A stretch of DNA of 37,539 bases from Lachnospiraceae bacterium (GCA_017472325.1 JAFUQM010000072.1:1-37539), one strand, 5' to 3'. Numbered from the stretch's first letter, positions 10,105-20,500 are shown. The notes: a model not told the origin generated them from the letters alone. Numbers and translations are program-made.

Positions 10105-10132
10105 TTGCGCGTTTGAAAAATCATGCTATAAT
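10105..10132 (+). promoter_or_regulatory. Predicted sigma-A promoter with extended -10 for the carboxyltransferase gene
   Basis: TTGCGC (10105-10110), a 16-bp spacer and a perfect TATAAT (10127-10132) preceded by TGC, an extended -10. The start should be near 10139, giving a ~150-nt AT-rich leader that contains three palindromes. Confidence 0.7.
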
Positions 10133-10144
10133 ATAGAAGAATAG

Positions 10145-10215
10145 TTTGAATATCAAAATATTAGAAATGCAAATATAATGACATTCAAATATAATGAATT
10201 TCAAATTATGAAATT
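10145..10215 (+). promoter_or_regulatory. Cluster of three AT-rich palindromes, candidate MarR/FabT-type operators
   Basis: Three inverted repeats follow the promoter: TTTGA-ATA-TCAAA (10145-10157), ATTCA-N7-TGAAT (10183-10199) and AATTTCA-AATTA-TGAAATT (10197-10215). The first closely resembles the TTTGATTATCAAA operator core known for FabT of streptococci, which controls fatty-acid synthesis genes. The position at the start of the transcript fits repression. That a FabT-like regulator binds here is inference, since no regulator gene is in the window. Confidence 0.45.
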
Positions 10216-10291
10216 AAGTGATTAAGTAATACAAATGAAGTAACAAACATATTGAAACCAATCCAACAACAATTTTGAAAGGAAGAAAACA

Positions 10292-11923
10292 ATGAATTGG
10301 GATGCAGCGAATAAAGAGTTAGACGAAAGACGCGCAAAAGCACTGCTTGGTGGTGGAAAATCTAAAATTGAGAAACAGCATAAAACAGGAAAATTAACAG
10401 CTAGAGAACGAATTGAGATTCTGTTAGACAAAGGAACATTTGTAGAAGTAGATGGATTTATTGAATCTAGAATTGACGATTTTGATTTGGATAAGAAAAG
10501 AGTACCGGGTGATGGTGTGGTGACTGGATATGGTGAGATTGATGGCCGCCTTGTTTTTGTTGCCAGTGAAGACTTTACGGTTATTGGTGGTACTTTGGGA
10601 GAATATCATTCTTATAAAATCTGTAGAATTCAGGATATGGCAATGGATATGAAAGCACCTCTTATCTGTATTAATGATAGTGGTGGAGCAAGAATTGAAG
10701 AAGGTATTTCTTCTTTGAGCGGCTATAGTGGTATGTTTTTACGTCATACAAAAGCATCAGGTGTGATACCACAGATTGCAGTTATTTTGGGTCCATGCTC
10801 TGGTGGTGCGTGCTATGCGCCAGCAATTTGTGACTTTATTTTTATGGTAAAAGACATTTCTAAGATGTTTATTACAGGACCAAATGTAGTAAAAACCGTT
10901 ATTAATGAAGAAGTGTCTGTAGAAGAATTGGGCGGTGCAGCAGTTCACGCCAAGAAGAGTGGCGTTTCTCACTTTACTTACGACAGTGAAGGTGAGTGTC
11001 TGATGGGAGTACGTAAGTTACTGTCTTATTTGCCAAGCAGCAATCAAGATACTGCTCCAGTTGTGAAGGGAATTGATGAAAAACAGTCACTTTTATTTGC
11101 TGTAAACAAGATGATGAATAAAGTGGGTAATCTTGGAAAACAGTTTGTGACTACAAGCAATATAGAGAATAGATGTCAAAAACTTCAGGACATTGTGCCA
11201 GATAACTCTAGACGCTCTTATAATGTTAAAGAAGTTATTGATTGTATTGTAGATGAAGGTAGCTTCTTTGAAGTACAGAAAGAATTTGCACCCAATGCGG
11301 TTGTAGGTTGGGGACGTATGAATGGACAAAGTGTAGGTTTTATTGCGAATCAGCCAAATCATATGGGCGGTTCATTGGATTACCATGCATCTGATAAGAT
11401 TGCTAGATTTATCCGCTTTAATGACTGCTTCAATATTCCACTTGTTACATTGGTTGATGTACCTGCCTTCCTGCCGGGAACAGCGCAGGAACACAATGGG
11501 ATTATTCGTCATGGTGCTAAAGTTTTATATGCATATTCAGAGGCTACTGTGCCAAAGATTTCTGTCATCATGAGAAAGGCATATGGTGGTGCTTATATTG
11601 CAATGAACTCTAAAGAAATGGGTGCAGACATGGTATACGCTTGGCCAATCGCAGAAATTGCAGTTATGGGTGCCGAAGGTGCAGTTAACATTGCATTCAA
11701 GAGAAAAATCAAAGAGTCTGATGATCCAGAAGCAATGCGTGCGCAGTGTAAAAAGGAATATGAGGACAGATTCCTAAATCCTTATGTTGCAGCTTCCAGA
11801 GGATATGTAAATGAGGTTATTAAGCCGGAAGAAACACGTGCTTGCATACTGAAAGCGTTACGTGCATTAAAGACCAAAAAAGTCGATGTTCCATATAAGA
11901 AACATGGTAATATTCCGTTATAA
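10292..11923 (+). CDS. Biotin-dependent acyl-CoA carboxyltransferase (propionyl-CoA carboxylase beta / MmdA type)
   Basis: The 543-residue crotonase-fold carboxyltransferase moves CO2 between carboxybiotin and an acyl-CoA. The N-terminal half has the ICINDSGGARIEEG and PCSGGACYAPAICD (about 168-181) acyl-CoA and oxyanion motifs; the C-terminal half has PGTAQEHNGIIRHGAK (~395-410), RKAYGGAYIAM and AWPIAEIAVMGAEGA. These are typical of methylmalonyl-CoA decarboxylase alpha and propionyl-CoA carboxylase beta. The exact substrate (methylmalonyl-, propionyl-, acetyl- or glutaconyl-CoA) cannot be read from the sequence. At 543 it is longer than the usual ~510-520, the extra residues being in the linker between halves (about 250-300). 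No biotin carrier, biotin carboxylase or sodium-pump subunit gene is adjacent, so partners must be encoded elsewhere. The start follows AAAGGAAG. Confidence 0.85.
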   Translation: MNWDAANKELDERRAKALLGGGKSKIEKQHKTGKLTARERIEILLDKGTFVEVDGFIESRIDDFDLDKKRVPGDGVVTGYGEIDGRLVFVASEDFTVIGGTLGEYHSYKICRIQDMAMDMKAPLICINDSGGARIEEGISSLSGYSGMFLRHTKASGVIPQIAVILGPCSGGACYAPAICDFIFMVKDISKMFITGPNVVKTVINEEVSVEELGGAAVHAKKSGVSHFTYDSEGECLMGVRKLLSYLPSSNQDTAPVVKGIDEKQSLLFAVNKMMNKVGNLGKQFVTTSNIENRCQKLQDIVPDNSRRSYNVKEVIDCIVDEGSFFEVQKEFAPNAVVGWGRMNGQSVGFIANQPNHMGGSLDYHASDKIARFIRFNDCFNIPLVTLVDVPAFLPGTAQEHNGIIRHGAKVLYAYSEATVPKISVIMRKAYGGAYIAMNSKEMGADMVYAWPIAEIAVMGAEGAVNIAFKRKIKESDDPEAMRAQCKKEYEDRFLNPYVAASRGYVNEVIKPEETRACILKALRALKTKKVDVPYKKHGNIPL

Positions 11924-11969
11924 ATAATATTTCATTAATTTCTATGCACCTGATTTGGATGGTTTTTAT

Positions 11970-12235
11970 TGCAACCGTCTCGCAAAACTCATATTACAGA
12001 AAATAGCAGCATACGTATAGATGTGACGTTTAACCATTTTGTGCATTTTCTAAATGAAGCACAGAGACATCAAGTTCTGCAGGGAACACTCCTAGAGGCG
12101 AAGCCTCTTTTGTGAAGGGTAGAACAATCGAAGATGTCGTAAGCCTCATTTAGAAAACACCAAAAGTAGATTATCGTCACGCTGTACATATGCTGCTGTT
12201 TTCTGTAATATTTAAACAGTACTTTGAAGGTTGCA
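11970..12235. other. 266-nt near-complete imperfect palindrome; candidate structured RNA or palindromic mobile unit
   Basis: Nearly the whole stretch pairs with itself. The outer stem is TGCAACC (11970-11976) with GGTTGCA (12229-12235). The main stem is 11992-12028 with 12175-12210, about 36 bp with only four differences and one bulge, two of them G-U compatible. Then come 12037-12043 with 12158-12165, 12046-12060 with 12143-12157 (14 of 15 pairs), GACATC (12066-12071) with GATGTC (12133-12138), GTTCT (12074-12078) with AGAAC (12121-12125), and an apical AGAGGC-GAA-GCCTCT (12094-12108). It lies between two convergent genes, 46 nt past the carboxyltransferase stop, and has no T-run. There is no reading frame of note. 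It could be a non-coding RNA, an extended 3' structure or a small non-autonomous element. Confidence 0.6.
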
Positions 12236-12248
12236 TGCAATCAAAAGC

Positions 12249-12375
12249 GTATGTTACGTTTGTGGCGAAGTATGTTACGTTTGTGGCAAAGTATGTTGCG
12301 TTTGTGACAAAGTATGTTACGTTTGTGGCAAAGTATGTTGCTGTTGTGGCAAAGTATGTTACGTTTTTGCGCAAA
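12249..12375. repeat. Six tandem copies of a 21-bp repeat
   Basis: Units begin at 12249, 12270, 12291, 12312, 12333 and 12354; the consensus is close to GTATGTTACGTTTGTGGCAA plus A. The last unit is 22 bp. Since 21 is a multiple of three, open frames appear on both strands (YVTFVAK on plus, YFATNVT on minus), but none has a ribosome site or family match. The array lies between the palindrome and the terminator of the FliD-like gene. Confidence 0.85.
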
Positions 12376-12390
12376 GTATATACGCTTATT

Positions 12391-12426
12391 GTAAAAATAG
12401 CTACTGTTGTATTAACAGTAGCTATT
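12391..12426 (-). terminator. Intrinsic terminator of the FliD-like gene, overlapping its stop codon
   Basis: Perfect 13-bp stem, arms 12396-12408 and 12414-12426, with a 5-nt loop, followed on the minus strand by TTTTTAC. The last codons of the FliD-like gene form the upstream arm, and its TAA (12412-12414) lies at the loop. Both strands can form the hairpin, but the T-run is on the minus-strand side. Confidence 0.8.
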
Positions 12427-13722
12427 AAACATCATACCGGTATAAGCGCTAGTTATATAAGGATTTGCGTAATTATGTCCTGGATTCTTGTATGCTACAA
12501 TCTTACGGTTTACATAATCCATAGGATTGATGGATACCTGGGTAGTCTTACGTAACATTGAAGTAGTAAAATCCTTTACAGAAGAATATAGTTCAGAAAT
12601 ATTGTCGTCGGCTACAGTCTGGGACAGTAGACTGTCATCCAAAGCAATGGAGCCATCGCTTTGTAAAGAAAGCCCGAGCGGTTCTAAGCTATTGCTATGA
12701 AAAGAAGCAACCGATTTCATCTCATGTAACAGACGTTTGCTGTTTGGCTGAGATTCAATATATTCAGCAGCGGATTTTAAAAAGTTATTATAGCTGCCAA
12801 TTAACAGATTTAGATTTTCTGTCAGTGATTCAGTATCGTTCTTTAGTCCTATAGTAACAGGAGAATCTTCTGCAGTTGGAGCTAGTAATTCTAATTCATA
12901 TTTTTTTTCTAATGTAAAATGATTGGATAATGTAGTATGTTCATGTCCATTTACAGTAAATTGCGCATTAGAGGCAGCAGTAGTAATATCTCCAATACCA
13001 AAGGCTTTGATAGAGCCAGCGGTTTTGCTTGTTTTATCATCCGATACATTAAAAATGAAATCTTTGCCATCGGAAAGGCCAATAGAATTAGACTGCAGTT
13101 GTAATGCACTGTTGCCAGTACCGTCATCCAGTACGTTAGCCTTTAGTCCAATGTTAGCATTGGTAACCAAACGCGCAAGACGTTCCTGGATATCTTTATT
13201 TGTATCGCCTTCACTTACAGTGTACTGGAATTCATAATTTAGGTCATTGATAGCAATGTCAAAGGAATATGTATTCGGTTTTAATGCGTGACCATCAGCA
13301 GGAAGATAGTATCCGAGATTCGTCTGCGGCTGTGCCAATGACTGAATTTCTACCTCGTAAGAAGGAACATCTTCTGAGTGAGTAGAGCTACCGATGTATT
13401 TGGCATTTACCGAAGCGTTGTCGGAAGAGTAGGCAACTTTATTATGCAAAAGACTGTCATCTTCCATGCCACCCAGTGATGCAACAGTATTATGAAAATT
13501 CCTTGCGCCTTCTTTTATGTTAATTGCAAAATTTTGCGCTTCCTTACTTGTATCCAGAATGTAGAGAGGGGATTCTTTGTTAAGTTTTACAATAGAATTG
13601 TATATACCACGGGCATCACTTTTATTACTCTGTGTCTTGTTTGGTTTTGATACAGCGTTGCGTGGTGAATATACAGTTAGATAGTTATTATAGACGGCAT
13701 TTATTAAAGACGTATCTGCCAT
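12412..13722 (-). CDS. FliD-like (flagellar hook-associated protein 2) homologue
   Basis: The 436-residue protein has no signal peptide. The first ~105 residues are not recognised. Then come the FliD N-terminal-like motif VEIQSLAQPQTNLG, an AQFTVNG segment as in FliD (usually A-x-F-T-V-D/N-G) followed by a strand-rich part, then NLLIGSYNNFLKSAAEY and EPLGLSLQSDGSIALDD, typical of the FliD C-terminal domain. FliD caps the flagellar filament and is exported by the flagellar secretion system. No other flagellar gene is in the window and the promoter looks sigma-A rather than sigma-D, so this is a divergent, perhaps non-capping, homologue. The unusual end (NPYITSAYTGMMFNSYC) stops with a cysteine. 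The start at 13722 is chosen because a GGAGGGG site sits just before it; an upstream ATG at 13770 lacks one. Confidence 0.7.
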   Translation of the reverse strand: MADTSLINAVYNNYLTVYSPRNAVSKPNKTQSNKSDARGIYNSIVKLNKESPLYILDTSKEAQNFAINIKEGARNFHNTVASLGGMEDDSLLHNKVAYSSDNASVNAKYIGSSTHSEDVPSYEVEIQSLAQPQTNLGYYLPADGHALKPNTYSFDIAINDLNYEFQYTVSEGDTNKDIQERLARLVTNANIGLKANVLDDGTGNSALQLQSNSIGLSDGKDFIFNVSDDKTSKTAGSIKAFGIGDITTAASNAQFTVNGHEHTTLSNHFTLEKKYELELLAPTAEDSPVTIGLKNDTESLTENLNLLIGSYNNFLKSAAEYIESQPNSKRLLHEMKSVASFHSNSLEPLGLSLQSDGSIALDDSLLSQTVADDNISELYSSVKDFTTSMLRKTTQVSINPMDYVNRKIVAYKNPGHNYANPYITSAYTGMMFNSYC

Positions 13723-13846
13723 AATAGCCCCTCCTTTCTTCCTTGAATGCGTGCACAACGATAAATACATATTAGAGAAAACAAGCCTTCCGTGGCTGAC
13801 TCTATATTATATGTATGCACCAGGGCATAAAAAATCTATTTTTATA

Positions 13847-13874
13847 ATTCTATACTATCACGCACATTTGTCAA
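13847..13874 (-). promoter_or_regulatory. Predicted sigma-A promoter for the FliD-like gene
   Basis: Read on the minus strand: TTGACA (13874-13869), a 16-bp spacer and TAGAAT (13852-13847). This leaves a ~115-nt leader. The perfect -35 makes it a strong candidate and argues against sigma-D control. Confidence 0.7.
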
Positions 13875-13934
13875 ACGCAAGTAGAATTTGTAGAAAAAGG
13901 ACAGTGTAGCGTTTGTAGAAAAGGATAGGCTGAA

Positions 13935-14447
13935 CCCCTACTAAAAAGCGGATAGGTAGATTTAGTAGGGGCAACAGATGCGAAACGCCCCAACTAAAAA
14001 GCGAATAGGTGGATTTAGTAGGGGCAACAGGCGAGAAACGCCCCAACCAAAAAGCGAATAGGTGGATTTAGTAGGGGCAACAGGCGAGAAACGCCCCAAC
14101 TAAAAAGCGAATAGGTGGATTTGGTAGGGGTAACAGGCGAGAAACACCCCAACTAAAAAGCGAATTGTAGGATTTAGTAGGGGCAACAGGCGAGAAACGC
14201 CCCAACCAAAAAGCGAATAGGTGGATTTAGTAGGGGCAACAGGCGAGAAACGCCCCAACTAAAAAGCGAATAGATGGATTTAGTAGGGGCAACAGGCGAG
14301 AAACGCCCCTACTAAAAAGCGAATAGATGGACTTAGTAGGGGTAACAGGCGAGAAATCCCCCTACTAAAAAGCGAATAGATAAATTTGGTAGGGGTAACA
14401 GGTGAGAAATCCCCCTACTAAAAAGCGAATAGGTGGATTTAGTAGGG
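13935..14447. repeat. Ten-copy 53-bp tandem repeat array with a hairpin in every unit
   Basis: Units start at 13935, 13988, 14041, 14094, 14147, 14200, 14253, 14306, 14359 and 14412, exactly 53 bp apart; the last is truncated near 14447. Each unit holds an inverted repeat, CCCCTACTAAA and TTTAGTAGGGG around a 15-nt loop; in the middle copies the left arm carries a one-base change (CCCCAACTAAA). A second possible pairing is GGGGC with the GCCCC of the next unit. Variation is by scattered point changes, without unique spacers. It fills most of the gap between the divergent FliD-like and papain-like genes. Confidence 0.9.
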
Positions 14448-14485
14448 AGTCGGCTAGGTTTTCTTTTCTAATATAGAGTTTTGGC

Positions 14486-14514
14486 TTGCGGACAAAATAT
14501 GCAACAGATATAAT
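14486..14514 (+). promoter_or_regulatory. Predicted sigma-A promoter for the papain-like giant gene
   Basis: TTGCGG (14486-14491), a 17-bp spacer and a perfect TATAAT (14509-14514), about 40 bp after the end of the 53-bp array. The start near 14521 gives a ~43-nt leader with AGGAGAAG before the ATG at 14564. Confidence 0.7.
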
Positions 14515-14563
14515 AATAAAAAAGAGTTTTTGTTATAAGTAAAATGAAACATAGGAGAAGTAC

Positions 14564-17500
14564 ATGAGAGGGAAAAAACACAAAAGTAGAAAATGGATTA
14601 GACAGATAGCGTTTCTTATGAGCGTGCTTATGTTAAGCACAGAATTGCCAGTGATGTATGTTGCAGCAGCGCAAATGCAGGGAACAATATCAGAAAATGC
14701 TAATACAGTGTTAACAGAAGTCAAAACGCCAGCGGACAACCTGGCTACAGAAGGCGAAATGCCGACAGACGAAGCGACGTCGGAAGTCAAAACGCCAGCG
14801 GACGACCCGGCTACAGAAGGCGAAATGCCGACAGACGAAGCGACGTCGGAAGTCAAAACGCCAGCGGACGATCCGACTACAGAAGGCGAAATGCCGACAG
14901 ACGAAGCGGCGTCAGAAAACAAAACATCAGCGGACGACTCGGCAGCAGAAGACGGAACATCAACAGATGACACGGTGTCAGAAAACGAAACATCAACAGA
15001 AGATACCACGGTATCAGAAAATATGGTGGCATCAGTGAATGAGACGCTTTCGGATAATGACACAGGAGAGGTGCAGCGCCCTATGCTTCCGATTATAGAG
15101 CATTTTGAACTGCCAAACAGCGAGACCCCTGAACCACTGCAGATGTTTGTGGATGACAAGGCGACGTTGGAATCTTCTTATGATTCCAGAACGCTGGGGA
15201 TTTTGCCTCCTGTAAGAAACCAATATGCATGGGGAACCTGTTGGGCATTTGCGACAATGGGAATTATGGAAAGCTCGTTGATACAACAGGGGCTTGTGAC
15301 ACAGAATGGAATTGATTTGTCAGAAAGACATCTGGCATATTTTGCACATCATACAGGAAATGATGCATTAGATAATGCCAATGGAGATACGATAACAACA
15401 ACACCGGATAGCTTTTATTTGGAAAATGGCGGCAATATTATGAAGTCAACTTCAGCTTTGATGAATTGGCAAGGGGCAGCACAGGAAACCGCCTACCCAT
15501 ATCAGACAGAGTATACCCAAGTATTACCGGAGAATTTAGAGAGAACAGCGGCACAGGATGCAGATGCAATTATCAAAAACTGCTATTTTGTGAATACAGA
15601 GGCAAATGATGAAGCATCCATTCAAGCTGTTAAGGCATTGATTAAAGAATATGGTATTGTTATGTGGTCATATTATGATGATGATGCCTGTTATAATAGT
15701 GCAACAAAAGCATATTATAACAATTCTGTGAGTAAACAGACAAATCATGCTATCACTGTAGTTGGATGGGATGATAATTTTTCGGCAAGTAACTTTAATA
15801 CAGCGCCTTCTGCAAATGGGGCGTGGATTGTAAGAAATAGTTGGGGAACTTCTTTTGGAGAACAAGGCTATTTTTATATTTCCTATGAGGATACTTCACT
15901 TGGATGTGGTAATGCAGCTGCAGTTATGATTGCAGATTTGGCAGGTGATTATGACAATAATTATTTTCACACCAATACATTATGTGATACATGGGAATAT
16001 GGTACAAAGGTAGCGCAGGTTTATCAGATCAAGGGACAAAAATCAGACCAGGAGCGGATAAGTGCAGTGTCCTTTATGCTGTTTGATGCAAATGCGGAAT
16101 ATAGTATTCAACTATATAAAAACCCGGATACGGAGAATGGAATCGTATCAAATCCAGAAAGTGGTACAGCGCTACTAACAACACCGATAACTGGAACGGC
16201 GAGTTATCAGGGAGTTTATACCGTAGATCTTCCGACATCGGTTGTAGTAGAGAAGGATGATGCTATATCGATTGTAATTACCTTTCCGGAAGTGACTTAT
16301 GTTGCAGCGGACCCAAAACAAAGAAGTGTTACTAATAGTGTTGGAACATTGACAACCTTCAATGAATTGGAGTATGGAGAAAGCTTTGTTTACTACAATT
16401 ATGGTTCAGGACTAGATTGGTATGACCTGGCAAATGATGATTTTGCTACTTCACTGCGTATTAATATGCTGACAAATGATATAACGGAAAATACAGTTGT
16501 ACCTGTTGTTACGGCAGAAGCAATTTCGGCAGAAAATTTTGTGGCGCAAAGCAGTGTGAATCTGAAATGGAATTACTGTGTGGGTGCTGAAACGTTTGAA
16601 GTATATCGTGCAGATTCGGCAGAGGGTGAATATATCAAACTTGCGGATGTGGCAATAAAAGATAGAAAATATCAGGATAAGATTGATGCAGGAACTACAT
16701 ATTATTACAAAGTAAAGGCTGTTTTTGCTGATAGTTCTACGCAAGAGTCAGATGCAGTCAAGGTAGAGGCAAATAACAGTATCAAGTTTCCTGTTTTTAA
16801 TGCGATGATAAAAAATATGCAGAGCGTGCTTTCTTGGAATGCAATAGAAGGCGCTAGTGGCTATGAAATTCAGCGAAAATCATCGACGGAAACAGATTAT
16901 ACGAACCTTGTAAATATAACAGAGGGTGCTGCTGTGTCCTATCAGGATGATGTGCTATTACTTGATTTTGACACATATTCGTACAGAATACGTGCATATG
17001 CATCGGATGGCAGATATACAGAGTGGTCTGAAGTTAGAAGTATTACCGTTGATTTTAAACTGGAACAACTAGAATATGACAAAATTAAATTTTCCTGTCC
17101 AGAATATCCAGGCGCTTATTGGTACTTTATATGGGTTTCAGTGGGCAACACGAGATATGGGTCAGGGCATGCGTCAACTACGATAGAAAAAGACATGTCA
17201 GAATGGCTGACAAAGAATCAGAAAACTTATGTTGTGGGAGATGACTATAGCTATTATTTGGAAGTCAGAGACAGTGATAACAATTCACTTTACACATTTC
17301 CGGCAGTCACTTTTAGAACCGTACCGGACCCTATTGTGTTTGAAAATTTAGAAACAGTTGATTTGGAAAATCCAGACCAAACTGACAGTACGGGTATTAC
17401 ACTGACCTGGAGTGGCGGTGCAGGCGCAGATTCCGTAGCAATTTATCGCAGTCATACGAAGAAGAGACCAGAGACACCATATATTACAGTAAGTGCAGGT

Positions 17501-20500
17501 GAAACTTCGTATACTGATACAGATATTCAGAAAGGGAAAGCATATTATTACTGGTTGTCTCCTACTGTCACCAATTCTTTAGAGGAAGTTGTCCAAGGAG
17601 TGGTTACAGAGGAAAAATCCGTAGAGATTCCGCTTTTGGATAAGGCAACCATACTAAAATCAGTAGAAGTAGTTTCCGCTACAGAAACGACCATTTCATG
17701 GGAAATGAACGCTTTGACAGAAGGGTATCATTTGTATCGAAGCGAAGTGGAAGATGAATTTGGTGAACTGATTACAGAGGTTACAGATAAAAATGTAACA
17801 ACATTTAAGGATACAGGATTAAAACCGGGCGTTACCTATTATTATAGTATTGCAGACTATATTCATGTAGATAGTGTAAAAACAGAAGGGCTGGTATCAC
17901 CACAGATTGCTGTGCGTACTATGCCAGAAGCAGTGGTATTGGATACGCCTGTTATTTTAGTGGATGGTACTGTGCAATTGCAGTGGACACCAGGAAATGG
18001 TGCAGACGGATATCTGATAGAACGTGCCATAAAGGGAGAAACATTTGAACAGATTGGCAAGATAGAGTTGCCAGGTGTTGGTCAATATCAGGATGCAGCG
18101 GCAATCAATGATATGTTGTATCAGTATAGAGTGACTGCGTATAATGTAAGTACAGAAGGAAATACGCAGTGTGCAGAAGCATCCAATGTGGTTGAGATAG
18201 CGACACCGCTGACACCGATATCGATTCGTGAGGTTGTGTCAGTTAGTGAAAATGAACTGCATATTTCTTGGGACGTTGTGGAAGGTGCAGAGTCTTATGC
18301 GTTGTATCGGAGTGAAAATGCAGAAACAGATTTTGTGCTTCTTTGGGAGATTACAGCACAGAATACTGCATCAGATAATGTTGTAAGTTATTTTGATGCG
18401 GATAGAATGACAGGAAAAACGTATTACTACAAAGTATTGATTCGCAAAAATGGACAGGAGTCCTTGATTGGAGAAACACAAGCAAGTTCTGGAAGAACCA
18501 TTCCAGCGACACCGGTTTGTCTGAAGAATCAACAGGATAGTGTTACGATTGCAAATAATCCTAATTTTGAATATGCAATAGGTACGATAGATGTCCATGT
18601 GAGTGAGCTTTCGTTTGTAAGCAGCCAGGAAGAAACATTAACATTTTCTGGATTGACAGTGGGTACATCATATTGCATTTACGTACGGACAAAACAATCT
18701 ATTACGGGTGAAACACCAGTATACGGAATTCCGTTAAACTTAGGGACTGCAGAAAATATAGAACTAATGCTAAGCCATACAAGTATTGTTTTATCCAAAG
18801 GCAATAGCACAGAATTGACAGCATCTTTGCAACCATCAGATATTTATTATACTGGACTGCGTTGGTCGGCGGTGGATGCAAAAGGAAATGCGTATCCTTC
18901 TGAAACAGTAGATGGTATTTTTACTGTGAGAGGACATGATGGAAAGGATATTCTGCGTATTGTACACAATACCATTTATGCAGTTGCAGAATCGTCTGAT
19001 AAAGAAGTGTATTTGCAGGCTGCCATAGGAAACATTACAGCAGAATGTAAAGTAATTGTAAATGTACCGGTAACAGGACTTGCAATGCAGGTACTCCAAG
19101 TGAATGGAGTAGAAAAAAATACACTGGTTGATTTTAAGGTTCGGGATGAAGCAGTGCTTGGTGTAACCTATGTGCCAGGTTACAATGCGGATGATACCAC
19201 TTGTTATTGGACATCTTCGGACAGTGCAGTAGCTTCTGTTGCGGCAAGAGACAGCCAAACGGTGACATTAAAAGCAAATGGAACAGGTAGCTGTGTTATT
19301 ACAGCGCGGACTGCTGATGGTGTCAGTGTGGCACAGAAAATTATTGTAAGTAAAGCAGAAGAAGTGTATGGCATCTGGCTATCAGCAGAGGATATGACTG
19401 GTAAGAGTGTATCAGCTGATGCTGACGGCAATTGGGTGACAGCGGTTGAGAAAACTCCAGAGTATTCATTGAATATAGGGAAAAATGCGCAAGGTACGCA
19501 AGTACAAGTAACCGCTTATGCACTGACAGAAAGTACGGCGGTCCGAGATGCAGAGGGAAATGTAACAGGCGGTACTTTAGTTGGAATTTTGGCGGATTCA
19601 GAAAAAGTAATGTTTAGAAGTGCAAATTCTCAGGTTGCAGAAGTATCTAAGCTAGGTGTGATTTCAGCAAAGGCACCGGGTGTGACAGATATTTTTGCTT
19701 ATGATGCAAATGGGAATGCTGTTTATGGAAAATGCCGTATTATCGTAAGTGGTGATGCTGCGCCAGAGGAAACGTTATCATGGCCGATAGATAAAGCCTA
19801 CAAGCTCTCAGCAGTAAATGCTAAAATCTATCTACAAAGCTATGGATTGGATGAAAAGAGCAGCGCAAGACTGCGTATCAAAGACCAGTATGGTAATGAA
19901 TATACATCTACACAGATGTCAGAACTATTTACGTTTACAAGTGCTGATACTTCGATATGTATGGTTGATAAAACTGGAGAGGTAGTGCCTAATCCAGAAC
20001 TGGATGCGAATAAAACAGTTTATGTGACAGCAACGCTCAAAGGTGATTTGGGTAAACGAAAAGTAGTATTCAAAGTAACTGTACTGACACAGAGACAAAT
20101 AAACAGTATTGAATTGAAAAAGATATCTGCTGCTGGAACGGACAATGATACTGCAACAGAGATTGTCAGACAGAAGTTTGTGCAAGGTGAAACACTAACT
20201 TTTGCAGCAAGCGCATATGACAGCCAAGGCAATCAGATGGAAGGTGCTTTGCTTCAGTGGAAAGTAACGGACCAGTCGGTGGCTTCTGTTAAGGATAACA
20301 AAGACCAGACGGTGACTGTAACGGTAAAAAAACCAGGTAGAGTGAATTTAATATGTACAGCAAAAGATACCTGGAAGACAACAGAGCGTGTGCAGCTTGC
20401 ATTTTTGAATGCAACACCGACCGTGAGTGTGAAACAGGTCACAATGAATAAAGCATATGCAATGACTGCAGATACGTATCGTAGATCAGATAAATTCAGA

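Noticed and set aside
12177..12555. Small proteins in the 21-bp repeat region (YVTFVAK, Cys-rich and YFATNVT frames)
   Set aside because: All three frames are open only because the repeat length is a multiple of three; none has a ribosome site or a recognisable family.
13858..14046. Minus-strand protein with LLPLLNLPIRFLVG
   Set aside because: It is a translation of the 53-bp repeats and lacks a ribosome site.
13935..14447. CRISPR array
   Set aside because: The whole 53-bp unit repeats with scattered point changes; there are no unique spacers and no cas genes.
14533..15159. 208-residue minus-strand frame opposite the papain-like gene
   Set aside because: Its Ser/Val-rich repeats are the mirror of the coding 66-bp repeats on the plus strand, which has the signal peptide and ribosome site.
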